64,000 nt of DNA from Micromonospora orduensis (lineage in GTDB: Bacteria; Actinomycetota; Actinomycetes; Mycobacteriales; Micromonosporaceae): contig NZ_VDFY01000190.1 in NCBI RefSeq assembly GCF_006228125.1, forward strand, positions 1 through 64,000, given 5' to 3'. Numbering within the stretch: the stretch's first letter is position 1; each line of letters opens with the position of its first letter. This document shows positions 8,504-18,128 of this stretch, in pieces. Below the pieces are notes generated by a model that was given only the letters and a program-made list of their open reading frames with translations, did not search any database and was not told the origin of the DNA. The position numbers and the translations under genes are program-made.

Positions 8504-11113
8504 TCAGCTCAGCGAGCAGGCCGCCCCGTTGACCGTGACCAGACCCGGGTCAGGATTGGCGCCGCCGGCCGTCGTCGCGTTGAAGCCGAACGTCACCGTG
8601 CCGCCGGGTGCGATCCTGGCGTTGTACGACTCGTTGCGCGTGGTCACCGTCGCGCCGGACTGGGTGACCTTCGCCAGCCACGCCTCGCGGACCCGCTGGT
8701 CGCCGGTGAACGCGAAGCGCACGCTCCAGCCGTTGACGGCCGTGGTACCGGTGTTGCGCACGGTCACCTGCGCGGTGAACCCGGTGCCGCCCTGCCAGGC
8801 GCCGTAGTTGGTGTAGTCCACCGAGCAGGTGGTGGCCGGCACCGCCCCGGCGTCACCCTGGTCGGCCAGGAACGAGGCGATCCACGCCAGCGCCGAGTTC
8901 CAGTTGATCGCCACCTCGTTTGTCGCGTACGAGTTGATGTCGTCGACGTAGCAGAACTGTGGCGCGCAGCCGGCCAGCAGCTGCGCCGCGAACGGGTCCT
9001 GGAGGGCGGCGTTCGCGCCACCGGCGAGGGAACCGGCGGGCGGGCGGGGCAGGCTCGGGTCGAGCTGGTGGCCGAAGATGCGGCTGTGCTGGTTCTGCGC
9101 CGCGTGCTCGCCCCACCCGGTGACGTAGGAGATGTTCAGGGCGTTGCGACCGAAGATGTAGTCCATCGCCTGCACCGCCCCGTCCCGGTAGGCCGGGTTG
9201 CGGGTCAGGTCGAACGCGGTGGCCAGCACCACGGCGTTGTTGATGATGTTGCTGTTGCCGCCCCAGAAGTAGCTGTTGGCGTCACCGGGCATCGGCAGCC
9301 CGTACGCCTGGCGGCGCAGCTCGGAGAGGTACGCGTCGGCGGCGGTGGTGACCGAGGCGCGGACCCGGGTCAGATCGGCGGCGGGCAGCCCGTTCGGCAC
9401 GGTGGCCAGGTCGAGGCGGCCCAGCGCGGCGACGCTCTGCCAGCCGAAGCCACGGGCGTCGAACACGTCGCCGGTGTGGTGCGGCGAGGCGGTCAGGTCG
9501 GACAGGTAGGTCTGCGCCCCGGTGGTGAGGTACAGCTCGGCCGCCGCCCAGTAGAACTCGTCGGTGACGTTGCTGTCGTCGTACGCGCCGCCGCCGGTGC
9601 CGTCGGTCGGGCTGGCGTACACCGCGGGGTGGGCCCTGGCCGCGGCGTAGGCCGTCTTCGCGGCGGTGGCGCAGCGACCGGCGAACGCCGCGTCGTACGG
9701 CGCGAAGAGCCGCGCGCACTGGGCGGCGGTGGCGGCCAGGTTGAGGGTGGCCGCGGTCGACGGCGGGTGCAGCTCGCGCGGCTGCGGGTCGTCCTGCGGG
9801 GCGAGCGGAAGCCCGGTCCAGTTCTGGTCGTGGATCTTGTGGTGGACCATACCGGCGAGCGGCTTGCCGGCCGGCACCTGCATGCGCAGCAGGAACTCCA
9901 ACTCCCAGCGGGCCTCGTCGAGGATGTCCGGCACGGCGTTGCCGCGCTCGGGCACCCGCAGCGTGCTGTCGGCGAGCCGGGCTCCGCCAGCCGCGGTGGC
10001 GGCCGTCTTGGTCCGCTCGAAGGTGTTCAACAGCTGGTAGGTGGCGATGCCGCCGTTGACCACGTACTTGCCGTGGTCGCCGGCGTCGTACCAGCCGCCG
10101 CGTACGTCCAGCGAGTAGTCGCAGACACCCGGCTGGCAGGGCACGTTGGTGTCGCCCTTGTTGGGCGCGACGCCGAGGTGACCGGCGGGGCGGGCGTACT
10201 CGTCGCCGATCAGGCCCCCGTCGATGGCGATGCCGCTGCGCTGGGCGTAGAAGAACTGCAACGAGTCCGAGCGCAGCTGGTCGTAGAGCGTGCCGGAGAT
10301 GTCGAACGGGCGGCTGGTCTCCCCGTCCACGGTGAGCGTCAGCCCGGTCCCGGGGGTGCGGTAGCCGGAGAAGTCGACGGTCTGCACGTTCTGTCCGGAG
10401 GCGGCGTCGACACCCCGGGCGGTGGTGGTGCCGCTGGCCACCACGGTGCCGGCGGCCGAGCGCAACTGCCAGGGCAGCGGCCCGGTGGCGTCGGTGACCA
10501 CTGTGGCGTTCTTCGGCCCGCCGGGCAGGTAGCCGACCTGGTTGACGCGGACCCGCGGCCCGGTGTCCGGCACGTACGGCTCGGGCGGCTCGCCGCCGCG
10601 CAGCGAGACGTCGTCCAGGCAGATGGTCTGCGTCTCGGGGGAGCCGCCGACCTGGAAGATCAGTTGGGCGTTCGGGTTGTCGTCCGGGACGGTGAAGGTC
10701 TGCTCGACGCGCTGGGCGGTGCCGGTGGCGGTGGCGTCCACGGCGGCGTACGTGGTGTACGGGGCGCTGCCGAGCTGGAGCACGGCCTTGACCGCCGCGC
10801 CGGGGGTGGCGGAGACGGCGAAGCCGAGGGTGTACTCGGCGCCGGCGATCAGCGGTACGCCGTCCTGGCCGATGCCGGCGTCCCAGGGGTTGGCGAGCCG
10901 GCCTGCGACAGTGGTGCAGAGCCGCCCGTCGGTGACCGCGAGCGCGCCGGTGCCGAAGGAGAACCAGGGGCTGACGCCGGCGCTGAAGTCGCCGTTGTCG
11001 ATCTGTTCGGGGGCGTCCGGTGGGGGGTCGGCGTGGGCCGCGCCGGCGCCCGCGCCGGTGAGGGCGAGGGCGGTCGCCGCGGCCAGCAGGAGGCGGCGTC
11101 GGGGTGTCGTCAC
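8504..11113 (-). CDS. Secreted GH9 endoglucanase with N-terminal CBM and C-terminal CBM2
   Basis: 869 residues. Residues 1-28 are a signal peptide with RRR before the hydrophobic core (Sec or Tat). Residues about 35-175 form a CBM4/9-type carbohydrate-binding module ([12 protein letters not shown]...CLDDVSL). Residues about 185-275 are the cellulase N-terminal Ig-like domain ([12 protein letters not shown]). Residues about 280-760 are the GH9 barrel with [13 protein letters not shown] near the nucleophile Asp and [11 protein letters not shown] holding the acid Glu. The last 105 residues are a CBM2. It hydrolyses cellulose outside the cell. A CebR/CelR-type operator lies 46 bases before the GTG start. 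Confidence 0.93.
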   Translation of the reverse strand: MTTPRRRLLLAAATALALTGAGAGAAHADPPPDAPEQIDNGDFSAGVSPWFSFGTGALAVTDGRLCTTVAGRLANPWDAGIGQDGVPLIAGAEYTLGFAVSATPGAAVKAVLQLGSAPYTTYAAVDATATGTAQRVEQTFTVPDDNPNAQLIFQVGGSPETQTICLDDVSLRGGEPPEPYVPDTGPRVRVNQVGYLPGGPKNATVVTDATGPLPWQLRSAAGTVVASGTTTARGVDAASGQNVQTVDFSGYRTPGTGLTLTVDGETSRPFDISGTLYDQLRSDSLQFFYAQRSGIAIDGGLIGDEYARPAGHLGVAPNKGDTNVPCQPGVCDYSLDVRGGWYDAGDHGKYVVNGGIATYQLLNTFERTKTAATAAGGARLADSTLRVPERGNAVPDILDEARWELEFLLRMQVPAGKPLAGMVHHKIHDQNWTGLPLAPQDDPQPRELHPPSTAATLNLAATAAQCARLFAPYDAAFAGRCATAAKTAYAAARAHPAVYASPTDGTGGGAYDDSNVTDEFYWAAAELYLTTGAQTYLSDLTASPHHTGDVFDARGFGWQSVAALGRLDLATVPNGLPAADLTRVRASVTTAADAYLSELRRQAYGLPMPGDANSYFWGGNSNIINNAVVLATAFDLTRNPAYRDGAVQAMDYIFGRNALNISYVTGWGEHAAQNQHSRIFGHQLDPSLPRPPAGSLAGGANAALQDPFAAQLLAGCAPQFCYVDDINSYATNEVAINWNSALAWIASFLADQGDAGAVPATTCSVDYTNYGAWQGGTGFTAQVTVRNTGTTAVNGWSVRFAFTGDQRVREAWLAKVTQSGATVTTRNESYNARIAPGGTVTFGFNATTAGGANPDPGLVTVNGAACSLS

Positions 11114-11158
11114 GGGGAGTCCTTCCGGGACCGGGGGTGGGACGGTGGTGGTGGCAGG

Positions 11159-11178
11159 ACCTGGGAGCGCTCCCAGGT
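11159..11178. promoter_or_regulatory. CebR/CelR-type operator (20-bp perfect palindrome)
   Basis: The core TGGGAGCGCTCCCA at 11162-11175 is identical to the CelR/CebR box known from Thermobifida and Streptomyces cellulase promoters. Here it extends to a 20-bp perfect palindrome. It sits upstream of the GH9 gene, so cellobiose or cello-oligosaccharides probably relieve repression. The LacI-family repressor itself is not in the window. Confidence 0.85.
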
Positions 11179-11349
11179 GTCGGCTCGATGTTTCCAGTGG
11201 CGATCCGCCGTGTCAATTGATCTGACTGGATGGGTTTTGCCGTGCAACATGGGCAACGTCGCGGTGACGTGCCGACCCCGAGACGTGAGATTGACCGCGC
11301 CACGCGCCGCCGTCCTGATCTCCTAGAGACAACTGCGCCCTTCGCCTGG

Positions 11350-11355
11350 CAGGCT
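11350..11355 (+). promoter_or_regulatory. -10 element CAGGCT, leaderless promoter
   Basis: CAGGCT ends 7 bases before the ATG of the PP2C gene at 11363. There is no Shine-Dalgarno sequence in the gap. Confidence 0.4.
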
Positions 11356-11362
11356 GCCTCCC

Positions 11363-12088
11363 ATGACCCTGAAGCTGCGTTCCGTGGGAACGAGCGACCG
11401 TGGGCTGATCCGCAGCGGAAACCAGGACGCCCTGCACGCCGGGACCTGGCTCGTCGCCGTCGCCGACGGCATGGGCGGGATGGCCGCCGGTGACCTCGCC
11501 AGCGCGCTCACCATCGACGCGGTCGCCCCGCTCGACGTGGAGACGCCCGAGGACGCCCTGGTGGCCGCGCTCCAGGGCGGCATAGCCCTGGCCACCGCGA
11601 GGATCCGGCAGGCGGTCGCCGAGGATCCCGAGCGTCAGGGCATGGGCACCACACTGACCGCCCTGCTCTTCGCCCGTACCGGCAGCTGCCTGGCCCTCGC
11701 CCACGTCGGCGACTCGCGGGCGTACCTGTTCCGCGAGGGCGTGCTCAAGCAGGTCACCCGGGACGACACATTCGTCCAGCTGCTGGTGGAGCAGGGCGTG
11801 ATCACCGCGGACCAGGCCAGCAGTCATCCGCGCCGGGCGGTCGTCACCCAGGCGTTGCAGGGCGAGGAGGTCTCCCCGTCGTACGCCACGATGGTGCCCC
11901 GCGCCGGTGACCGGTGGCTGCTGTGCAGCGACGGCCTCTCCAACGTGGTCCGCCCGGACACGCTCGCCGAGGTGCTCGCCGACCATCCGGACCGGGCCGC
12001 CTGCGTGGGCAAGCTCATCGACCTGGCGCTGCACGCCGGCGCACCGGACAACGTCACAGTGGTGGTGGCCGACGTGGTGCAGGAGTGA
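11363..12088 (+). CDS. PP2C-family Ser/Thr protein phosphatase
   Basis: 241 residues carrying the metal-site motifs of the PPM/PP2C family: GNQDALH (residues 20-26), VADGMGGMAAGD, HVGDSRAYLF, CSDGLSN and DNVTVVV near the C terminus. It is a stand-alone cytosolic phosphatase domain of normal length, like PstP without its membrane tail. It should remove phosphate from Ser/Thr of proteins phosphorylated by Hanks-type kinases, none of which is nearby. It converges on HrpB with a 9-base gap. Confidence 0.9.
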   Translation: MTLKLRSVGTSDRGLIRSGNQDALHAGTWLVAVADGMGGMAAGDLASALTIDAVAPLDVETPEDALVAALQGGIALATARIRQAVAEDPERQGMGTTLTALLFARTGSCLALAHVGDSRAYLFREGVLKQVTRDDTFVQLLVEQGVITADQASSHPRRAVVTQALQGEEVSPSYATMVPRAGDRWLLCSDGLSNVVRPDTLAEVLADHPDRAACVGKLIDLALHAGAPDNVTVVVADVVQE

Positions 12089-12097
12089 CAGGCGCCC

Positions 12098-14671
12098 TCA
12101 GCGCCGGCGTGGCGTGACCCGGCGGGTGGGCGTCGCCGTGCCCGGGTCCTCCGGCCACGGATGCCGGGGATAGCGTCCGCGCAGCTCCGAGCGCACCTGC
12201 GGGTAGCCGGTGCGCCAGAACGAGGCCAGATCGGCGGTGACCGCGACCGGCCGTCCGGCGGGGGAGAGCAGGTGCAGCAGCACCGGCACCCGGCCGTCGG
12301 CGATGCGCGGAGCCGCCGGCCAGCCGAACGTCTCCTGGAGTTTCACCGCCAGCACCGGCGCCGCCGGGTCGGTGTAGTCGACCCGGATCCGTGAGCCGCT
12401 GGGCACCTCGATCCGCTCGGGGGCCAGCTCGTCCAGCCGGGCCGCCTGCCGCCAGGGCAACAGCCGGCGCAGCGCCGAGGCCACGTCCACCCGGGCCAGG
12501 TCCGCGCGCCGCCGGGCGGCGGCCAGTTCCGGGCCGAGCCAGGTGGGGGCGGCGTCGAGCAGTGCCTCGTCGCCGACGTCCGGCCACTCGGCGCCGAGGT
12601 GGTGCCTGCTGAACGCCAGCCGCTCGCGCAGGGACCGGGCGGCCGGCGTCCAGGACAGCAGGCTGACCCCCTCCTGGCGCAGGCCGTTCAGCAGCGCCCC
12701 GGTCAGCTCGGCGCGTTCCGGGCGGTCGAGCCGGCGCTGGAGCAGCTCGATGGCACCCAGCCGGGTCACCTCCCGGGCCACCACGTCCCCGTCGGACCAG
12801 CCGACCTCCCGCCGGGTGGACAGCAGCGGGCCGGCCGCGTCCCGGGCGGTCGCCTCGTCCACCGGCGCGGCTCGGCGGATCCGTGCCGACGGCGCGCCGG
12901 GGGTGCGGTCCGCGACGGCGACCGCCAGCCAGTCGGAGCCGACCAGCGCCGACCCGGCCGCCAGCTCCGCGGCGGTTCCGCCGGTCATGAGGTACGCCGA
13001 GCCGCCCGGTCGCCGCGCCCGCGCCAGCCGTTCCGGGTACGCCAGACCGACCAGCAGCCCCGCGGCGAGATCGTCGGTGAGCCCGGCGGAGTCGGCCCGT
13101 CCGCCGGCCGTGCCCCGTGGACCGGCCAGGCCGTGGCCCCCGGTCGGGGCGTCGACGGGCAGCGCGGCGCGCAGCCGTCGTACCTCGGTGCGCCAGCGGG
13201 CGGTCGCTCCCGGGTCGGCGCCGGCACGCAGGCGGCGCCAACCGGCGACCAGGTCGTCGCCGGGGCCGGCGGCGCTCTCCTCGGCGAGCAGGGCCACCAC
13301 CTCGGCGGCACGGTCCGGGCCGACCCGGCCCGCGCCGTCGAGCAGCGCCCGCGCCAGCCGTGGGTGCGCGCCGGCGGCGGCGATCGCCCGTCCGCGCGCG
13401 GTGATCCGGCCGTCGGCGTCGACCGCGCCCAGGGTGACCAGGGTGTCCCGGGCCACCGTCATCGCCGCCGCCGGAGGCGCGTCGGGCAGCGCCAACCCGA
13501 CGCCGTCCGGCTGGCCCCAGGCGGCCAGCTCCAGCGCGAAGCCGGTCAGGTCGGCGGTGGCGATCTCCGGCTCGGCGCGGGCGGGCAGCCGTTCGTGGGT
13601 CGCCGCGGACCAGCACCGGTAGACGGACCCGGGGGCCTCCCGGCCGGCCCGGCCGGCCCGCTGGGTGGCGGCGGCCCGGGAGACGGGCACGGTGACCAGC
13701 GCGCCCAGCCCTCGGGCCAGGTCGACGCGGGGCACCCGGGACAGCCCGGCGTCCACCACGACCCGCACGCCCGGGACGGTCAGGCTGGTCTCGGCCAGGG
13801 CGGTGGACAGCACGACGCGTCGCCGGTCGGCCGGACGCAGGGCGGCGTCCTGCTCACTGCCGCGCTGACGGCCGTGCAGGGGCAGGAGCGCGACGGTGTC
13901 CCGCAGATCGGCGAGCCGGCCGCTGACGGCCGCGATCTCGCCGGCGCCGGGCAGGAAGACCAGCACGTCGCCGTCGTGCTCGCGCAGTGCCCGCCGTACG
14001 GTGGCCGCCACGTGGTCGAGCAGGGCCCGGTCGACCGGTCCCGCTCCGGGGGGCGCGACCGGCCGTGGCGGTGGCGCCCAGATCCGCCGCACCGGGTGCA
14101 GCGCCGACTCGGCCCGGACGACCGGGGCGGGGGCGTCCCCGCCGAGCAGCGCGGCGAACCGGTCGGTGTCCGGGGTGGCGGACATGGCCAGCAGCCACAG
14201 GTCCGGCCGGAGGGTGGCCCGGGCCTCCACAGTGAACGCCAGCGCCAGGTCGGCGTCGAGGTGCCGCTCGTGGCACTCGTCGAGCAGCACGGCACCCGTA
14301 CCGGGCAGCTCCGGGTCCTGGTGCAGGCGGCGGACCAGCAGGCCGGTCGTGACCACCTCCACGCGGGTGGACGGGCCGACCCGGCGCTCGCCGCGGACCG
14401 CGTAGCCGACGCGTTCGCCGACCCGCTCGCCGAGCAGCTCGGCCATCCGCCGGGCGGCGGCGCGGGCCGCCACCCGACGCGGTTGCGCGATCACCACCCG
14501 ACCGGTGACCCGGTCGGCCACGGCCAGCGGCGCGAGCGTGGTCTTGCCGGTGCCGGGCGGCGCGACCAGCACCCCGGCGCCGGCCGCGTCGAGTGCCGCG
14601 ACCAGCGCCGGCAGCACCGGGCGGACCGGCAGGTCCACTGTTACGTCGGAGAGCACGGCCCAGTCTCGCAC
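12098..14671 (-). CDS. hrpB: ATP-dependent helicase HrpB
   Basis: 857 residues from GTG at 14671. Walker A is APPGTGKTTL near residue 35, the DEAH-type box reads DECHER, motif III SATPD, and motif VI lies near QRAGRAGREAPG. The C-terminal half has the HrpB-specific domain. HrpB proteins are DExH-type RNA/DNA helicases of unclear role. I chose 14671 because it lies just after the stop of the upstream DUF397 gene; longer versions would overlap that gene. Length fits the family (about 800-860). Confidence 0.9.
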   Translation of the reverse strand: MRDWAVLSDVTVDLPVRPVLPALVAALDAAGAGVLVAPPGTGKTTLAPLAVADRVTGRVVIAQPRRVAARAAARRMAELLGERVGERVGYAVRGERRVGPSTRVEVVTTGLLVRRLHQDPELPGTGAVLLDECHERHLDADLALAFTVEARATLRPDLWLLAMSATPDTDRFAALLGGDAPAPVVRAESALHPVRRIWAPPPRPVAPPGAGPVDRALLDHVAATVRRALREHDGDVLVFLPGAGEIAAVSGRLADLRDTVALLPLHGRQRGSEQDAALRPADRRRVVLSTALAETSLTVPGVRVVVDAGLSRVPRVDLARGLGALVTVPVSRAAATQRAGRAGREAPGSVYRCWSAATHERLPARAEPEIATADLTGFALELAAWGQPDGVGLALPDAPPAAAMTVARDTLVTLGAVDADGRITARGRAIAAAGAHPRLARALLDGAGRVGPDRAAEVVALLAEESAAGPGDDLVAGWRRLRAGADPGATARWRTEVRRLRAALPVDAPTGGHGLAGPRGTAGGRADSAGLTDDLAAGLLVGLAYPERLARARRPGGSAYLMTGGTAAELAAGSALVGSDWLAVAVADRTPGAPSARIRRAAPVDEATARDAAGPLLSTRREVGWSDGDVVAREVTRLGAIELLQRRLDRPERAELTGALLNGLRQEGVSLLSWTPAARSLRERLAFSRHHLGAEWPDVGDEALLDAAPTWLGPELAAARRRADLARVDVASALRRLLPWRQAARLDELAPERIEVPSGSRIRVDYTDPAAPVLAVKLQETFGWPAAPRIADGRVPVLLHLLSPAGRPVAVTADLASFWRTGYPQVRSELRGRYPRHPWPEDPGTATPTRRVTPRRR

Positions 14672-14684
14672 CGGCTCGCTTGAC

Positions 14685-14885
14685 TCACCGGCGGCGGACG
14701 CCGCCCACGCCGCGCAGGAAGCTCCGCCAGGCAGGCGCCGCGAACGCGAGGACCGGACCGGAGCGGTCCTTGCTGTCCCGGACGGCGGCCTGACCGTCGA
14801 CTGTCGCGACCTCCACGCAGTTGCCGTTGCCACTGCTGCGCGTGCTGGTGCGCCAGTCCGCCCCGGTCCGGTCGTACGCCGTCAT
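14685..14885 (-). CDS. DUF397 domain protein
   Basis: 66 residues starting MTAYDRTGADWRTS, with the family signature TRSSGNGNCVEVA and the end LAFAAPAWRSFLR. DUF397 proteins pair with XRE/DUF5753 regulators in actinomycetes (the BldB/Scr1-type regulators); the adjacent gene 14927-15793 is exactly such a regulator. The ATG at 14885 has GAGAGG 8 bases upstream. An alternative GTG at 14930 would overlap the regulator stop as GTGA and add 15 residues. HrpB follows after 13 bases. Confidence 0.85.
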   Translation of the reverse strand: MTAYDRTGADWRTSTRSSGNGNCVEVATVDGQAAVRDSKDRSGPVLAFAAPAWRSFLRGVGGVRRR

Positions 14886-14926
14886 CCGCGGTGCCTCTCG
14901 TCTGCGTCGGCGTGCCGCAGACGCGG

Positions 14927-15793
14927 TCACGCAAAGTTACGAGAAGCCTGCTCCAAGCGGGTCAACGACGCCGTCGGATCGAGCGCCATCCGGCACAGCT
15001 CCTCGTGCAGAAGGCTATACCCGAGCACTTGATCGGCATCCTCCAGAGCCAGTCCCATCGTGAGGTTATCCAGGTAAACCACGGACGCGTCGGCGGCGTC
15101 GGCGAAGTTGAGGATCACGTACGGGGTGCTCATCGCCGGGTGCCCGCCGGCAGCGAACGGAAGTACCTGGATTGTCACGTTGGGTAGTTGAGCGATTCGA
15201 TTCATGTGGGCCACCTGTTCGGCCATCACCGCGGCGCCGCCGACCGGGCGCAGCAGGACCGCCTCGTTGAGCACGACCGACAGGTGGACGGGGTCGTCAC
15301 GGCGTAGCACCTCCTGCCGGTGCAGCCGGGCGGCGACCTTGCGCTCCAGGCCGTCCTCGCCCGCGGTGCGCCGGTAGATCTCCCGCGCGTACGCCTCGGT
15401 CTGCAGGAGCCCGGGCACCGACTCGGCCTCGTACGTGCGCAGCGCCGCCGCCTCGGCCTCCAGCCCCACGTAGAACTCGAACCACTCGGGCAGCACGTCG
15501 CTGTAGTTCTGCCACCAGCCGCGCTGCTGGGCGCCGCGGGCGATCTCGATCAACGCCTCGGCGTCCGCGCCGGTCACCTGGTAGAGGGCCAGAGCCGCGC
15601 GGACGTCGCGTGGCTTGATGCCGATCTGCGCGGTCTCGATCCGGGAGAGGTTGCTCTTGGACATGTCGAGCTGCCGGGCCGCCACATCGAGGGTCATCCC
15701 CGCGCGTTCCCGAAGCTGGCGGAGTTCCCGAGCGATGCGTCGACGGCGCACGGTCGGGCTGGCGGTGGGTCGGATGGCGGGGGTGGCGGTCAC
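14927..15793 (-). CDS. XRE-family regulator with DUF5753 domain
   Basis: 288 residues. An XRE helix-turn-helix covers about residues 18-75 (LRQLRERAGMTLDVAARQL...SKSNLSRIETAQ). A DUF5753 domain fills the rest, with the hallmark VPGLLQTEAYARE near residue 125. Proteins of this type bind DNA and act with a DUF397 partner, here the downstream neighbour. The GTG start has a CAGACT -10 element 6 bases upstream (15800-15805), suggesting a leaderless message. A 7-bp inverted repeat at 15841-15866 could be its operator. Confidence 0.9.
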   Translation of the reverse strand: MTATPAIRPTASPTVRRRRIARELRQLRERAGMTLDVAARQLDMSKSNLSRIETAQIGIKPRDVRAALALYQVTGADAEALIEIARGAQQRGWWQNYSDVLPEWFEFYVGLEAEAAALRTYEAESVPGLLQTEAYAREIYRRTAGEDGLERKVAARLHRQEVLRRDDPVHLSVVLNEAVLLRPVGGAAVMAEQVAHMNRIAQLPNVTIQVLPFAAGGHPAMSTPYVILNFADAADASVVYLDNLTMGLALEDADQVLGYSLLHEELCRMALDPTASLTRLEQASRNFA

Positions 15794-15799
15794 CGTCCG

Positions 15800-15805
15800 A
15801 GTCTG
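15800..15805 (-). promoter_or_regulatory. -10 element CAGACT, leaderless promoter
   Basis: On the minus strand CAGACT ends 6 bases before the GTG start of the XRE gene. No Shine-Dalgarno sequence is present. Confidence 0.4.
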
Positions 15806-15840
15806 ACATGGCGAGATCCGCAGGTCGCGCCTGTACGGAG

Positions 15841-15866
15841 TGCAACTTTCAAATCTGGGAGTTGCA
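15841..15866. promoter_or_regulatory. Inverted repeat TGCAACT-N12-AGTTGCA
   Basis: Perfect 7-bp arms (15841-15847 and 15860-15866) in the divergent gap between the XRE regulator and the GPP34 gene. The gap is locally AT-rich. A plausible operator for the adjacent XRE protein; binding is inferred from position only. Confidence 0.4.
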
Positions 15867-15938
15867 TTGCAGTAGCTCTCGGTGCATCCTTTCCCCGGTT
15901 GCGATCACTGTGGACATACACCCTTCCGGGAGGACCGT

Positions 15939-16565
15939 TTGCTCATCGCCGACGAGTTCTTCCTGATCGCTCACAACGACAGTCGTGGCAAGGCCAAACT
16001 GCACCCCGCGGCGACCGGCCTCGGGTTGGCGGCGGGCCTTCTCGGTGAGCTGATCCTGTATGGACACCTCACGGTCTCCGCCGGGCAGGTGAGCGTCGTC
16101 GACAGGCGTCCTCCCGCCGACGCGCTGGCACACACCGTCCTCGACCAGCTGATCGGCGAGTCCCACCACCAGGCCGTGAACACCTGGCTCAGCTTCCTGT
16201 CGCAGAGCGCGACGAGCTCGGTGGGGGAGCGGCTGGCCCGCGCCGGGGTGCTCCGCCGCCGGGAGAGCCGCCGACTGCTGCGGACGTCGGTCACCTACCT
16301 GCCGATCGACCTCAACGCGGTGGCCTGGCCGGCCACCCGGTTGCGGGCGCTGCTGGAGCGACCGGACCCGCCGAGCGTGCCGGACGCGCTGCTGCTCGGG
16401 CTGGTCGTGGCGGCTGGGCTGACCCGTGAGGTGCTGTGGAGCGCCGGCCCCCGCGCCCACCACCGGTTGAACGTTCTCATCCCCGCGCTGCCGGCGCCCC
16501 TGAAGGAACTCGTCGGGCACACCGAGGCCGCCGTCGGCGCCGCGGTGCTGCGCGGCTTTCCGTGA
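15939..16565 (+). CDS. GPP34 (GOLPH3-like) family protein
   Basis: 208 residues beginning LLIADEFFLIAHND, the standard N terminus of the family (PF05719). Eukaryotic GOLPH3 binds phosphatidylinositol 4-phosphate on Golgi membranes; the role of the many actinobacterial paralogues is unknown. I start it at TTG 15939 because GGGAGG at 15928-15933 is correctly placed and the product then begins exactly at the conserved segment. An upstream ATG at 15882 would add 19 unrelated residues. Confidence 0.88.
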   Translation: MLIADEFFLIAHNDSRGKAKLHPAATGLGLAAGLLGELILYGHLTVSAGQVSVVDRRPPADALAHTVLDQLIGESHHQAVNTWLSFLSQSATSSVGERLARAGVLRRRESRRLLRTSVTYLPIDLNAVAWPATRLRALLERPDPPSVPDALLLGLVVAAGLTREVLWSAGPRAHHRLNVLIPALPAPLKELVGHTEAAVGAAVLRGFP

Positions 16566-16613
16566 CCCACCCGGTAACCCCCTTCCCCTCCCCTCGACAA
16601 CCGGAGTAGTCGT

Positions 16614-18128
16614 ATGCCCCCGACATCGACAGTCGACCGACCCAGCAACGTCTCCGAAGCCCTCGCCCGGGGTCGCCTCGGCGTCCCCTCGGTCATCTTC
16701 TTCGTGCTCTCGGCGGCCGCGCCGCTGACCGTGGTCGCCGGTGTGGTCACCACCGGCTACGGCGTCATCGGTGTGACCGGCATCCCGTTGGCCTTCCTCG
16801 TGGTCGCCGCGGTGCTCGGCCTGTTCTCGGTCGGCTACGTGGCGATGTCGCGCCGGGTGGAGAACGCCGGCGCCTTCTACGCCTACATCTCCCGTGGCCT
16901 CGGCCGGCCGGCGGGTGTGGGTGCCGCCTGGGTGGCGCTCCTCGCGTACAACGCGTTGCAGGTCGGGCTGTACGGGACCATCGGCGTCGCCGCCGAGCCG
17001 GTGCTCGACCGGATCTTCGGCGGCCACCCGCACTGGTCGATCGTCGCCCTGGTGGCGTGGGCGCTGGTCGGCCTGCTCGGCCTGCTCCGGGTCGACATCA
17101 ACGGCCTCGTGCTGGCCGCCTTGCTGGTCGCCGAGATCGTGGTGATCCTCGTCTTCGACATCGGTCAGCTCGGCAACCCGGCCGACGGTCAGGTCAGCTT
17201 CGCCGCCCTGTCGCCGGACAATCTCTTCGTGCCGGGCGTGGGCGCCGTGCTGGTGCTGGCGATCCTCGGGTTCGTGGGCTTCGAGTCCGCGGTGGTCTTC
17301 AGCGAGGAGAGCAAGGACCCGAAGCGGACCGTGCCGCTGGCCACGTACCTGTCGGTGGCGATCATCGCCGGGCTGTACGCGCTGTCGTCCTGGACGATGA
17401 CTGTCGCCGTCGGACCGGACCGGATCGTCGCCGAGGCCGGCGAGCAGAGCGTGGGCCTGATCTTCAACCTGGCTGCCGCGCAGCTCGGCGACACCGCGGT
17501 CACCATCGGCCAGGTGCTCTTCCTGACCTCGGTGCTGGCCGCGATGATCTCCTTCCACAACACCACGGCGCGCTACACGTTCGCCCTGGGCCGCGAACGG
17601 GTGCTGCCGGCGGTGTTCGGGCAGACCTCGCCGCGCTCCGGCGCGCCCAGGGCCGCCTCGCTGGCGCAGAGCGCCCTCGGCCTGCTCGTCATCCTGCTGT
17701 ACGCGGCGAACGGCTGGGACCCGGTGGTCCAGCTGTTCTTCTGGGGCGGCACCACCGGCGGCTTCGGCGTGCTGCTGCTGATCGCCACCACCTCGGTGGC
17801 GGTGATCGCCTACTTCGCCCGCTCCGGCGGCGCCGGCGAGAACGTCTGGCGGCGGGCCATCGCCCCCGGCCTGGCGACAATCGCCCTCCTCGTGATCATC
17901 TGGCTGGCCGTGTCGAACTTCGCGAACCTGCTCGGCGTCGAGCCGGACTCCACCCTGCGCTGGGCGCTGCCGGCCGTGTACCCGGTGGCGGCCGCGCTGG
18001 GCGTGATCTGGGCGCTGGTGCTGCGCGGCAGCCGCCCGGACACGTACGCCCGGATCGGGCTCGGCGCGGCGAGCGCCGCCGCCGCCGTGAAGGCGGACGC
18101 GCCGGCCAGCGTGCAGGTGACGCGGTGA
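16614..18128 (+). CDS. APC family amino acid permease
   Basis: 504 residues with about 12 membrane helices. The first helix region FFVLSAAAPLTVVAGV followed by GYVAMSRRVENAGAFYAYISRGLG matches the APC superfamily (helix 1 and the loop after helix 2). It probably imports an amino acid or amine by H+ or Na+ symport. A cytoplasmic tail follows the last helix. Its stop overlaps the GNAT start as GTGA, so the two are coupled. Confidence 0.88.
   Translation: MPPTSTVDRPSNVSEALARGRLGVPSVIFFVLSAAAPLTVVAGVVTTGYGVIGVTGIPLAFLVVAAVLGLFSVGYVAMSRRVENAGAFYAYISRGLGRPAGVGAAWVALLAYNALQVGLYGTIGVAAEPVLDRIFGGHPHWSIVALVAWALVGLLGLLRVDINGLVLAALLVAEIVVILVFDIGQLGNPADGQVSFAALSPDNLFVPGVGAVLVLAILGFVGFESAVVFSEESKDPKRTVPLATYLSVAIIAGLYALSSWTMTVAVGPDRIVAEAGEQSVGLIFNLAAAQLGDTAVTIGQVLFLTSVLAAMISFHNTTARYTFALGRERVLPAVFGQTSPRSGAPRAASLAQSALGLLVILLYAANGWDPVVQLFFWGGTTGGFGVLLLIATTSVAVIAYFARSGGAGENVWRRAIAPGLATIALLVIIWLAVSNFANLLGVEPDSTLRWALPAVYPVAAALGVIWALVLRGSRPDTYARIGLGAASAAAAVKADAPASVQVTR

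Noticed and set aside
8426-11326. A 966-codon plus-strand frame opposite the GH9 cellulase
   Set aside because: Long antisense frames are expected in very GC-rich genes. It has no domain, and the cellulase frame accounts for the region fully.
12098-14833. 911-residue version of HrpB starting at 14833
   Set aside because: The first 54 codons overlap the DUF397 gene and give low-complexity Ser/Arg sequence; GTG 14671 just after that gene fits better.
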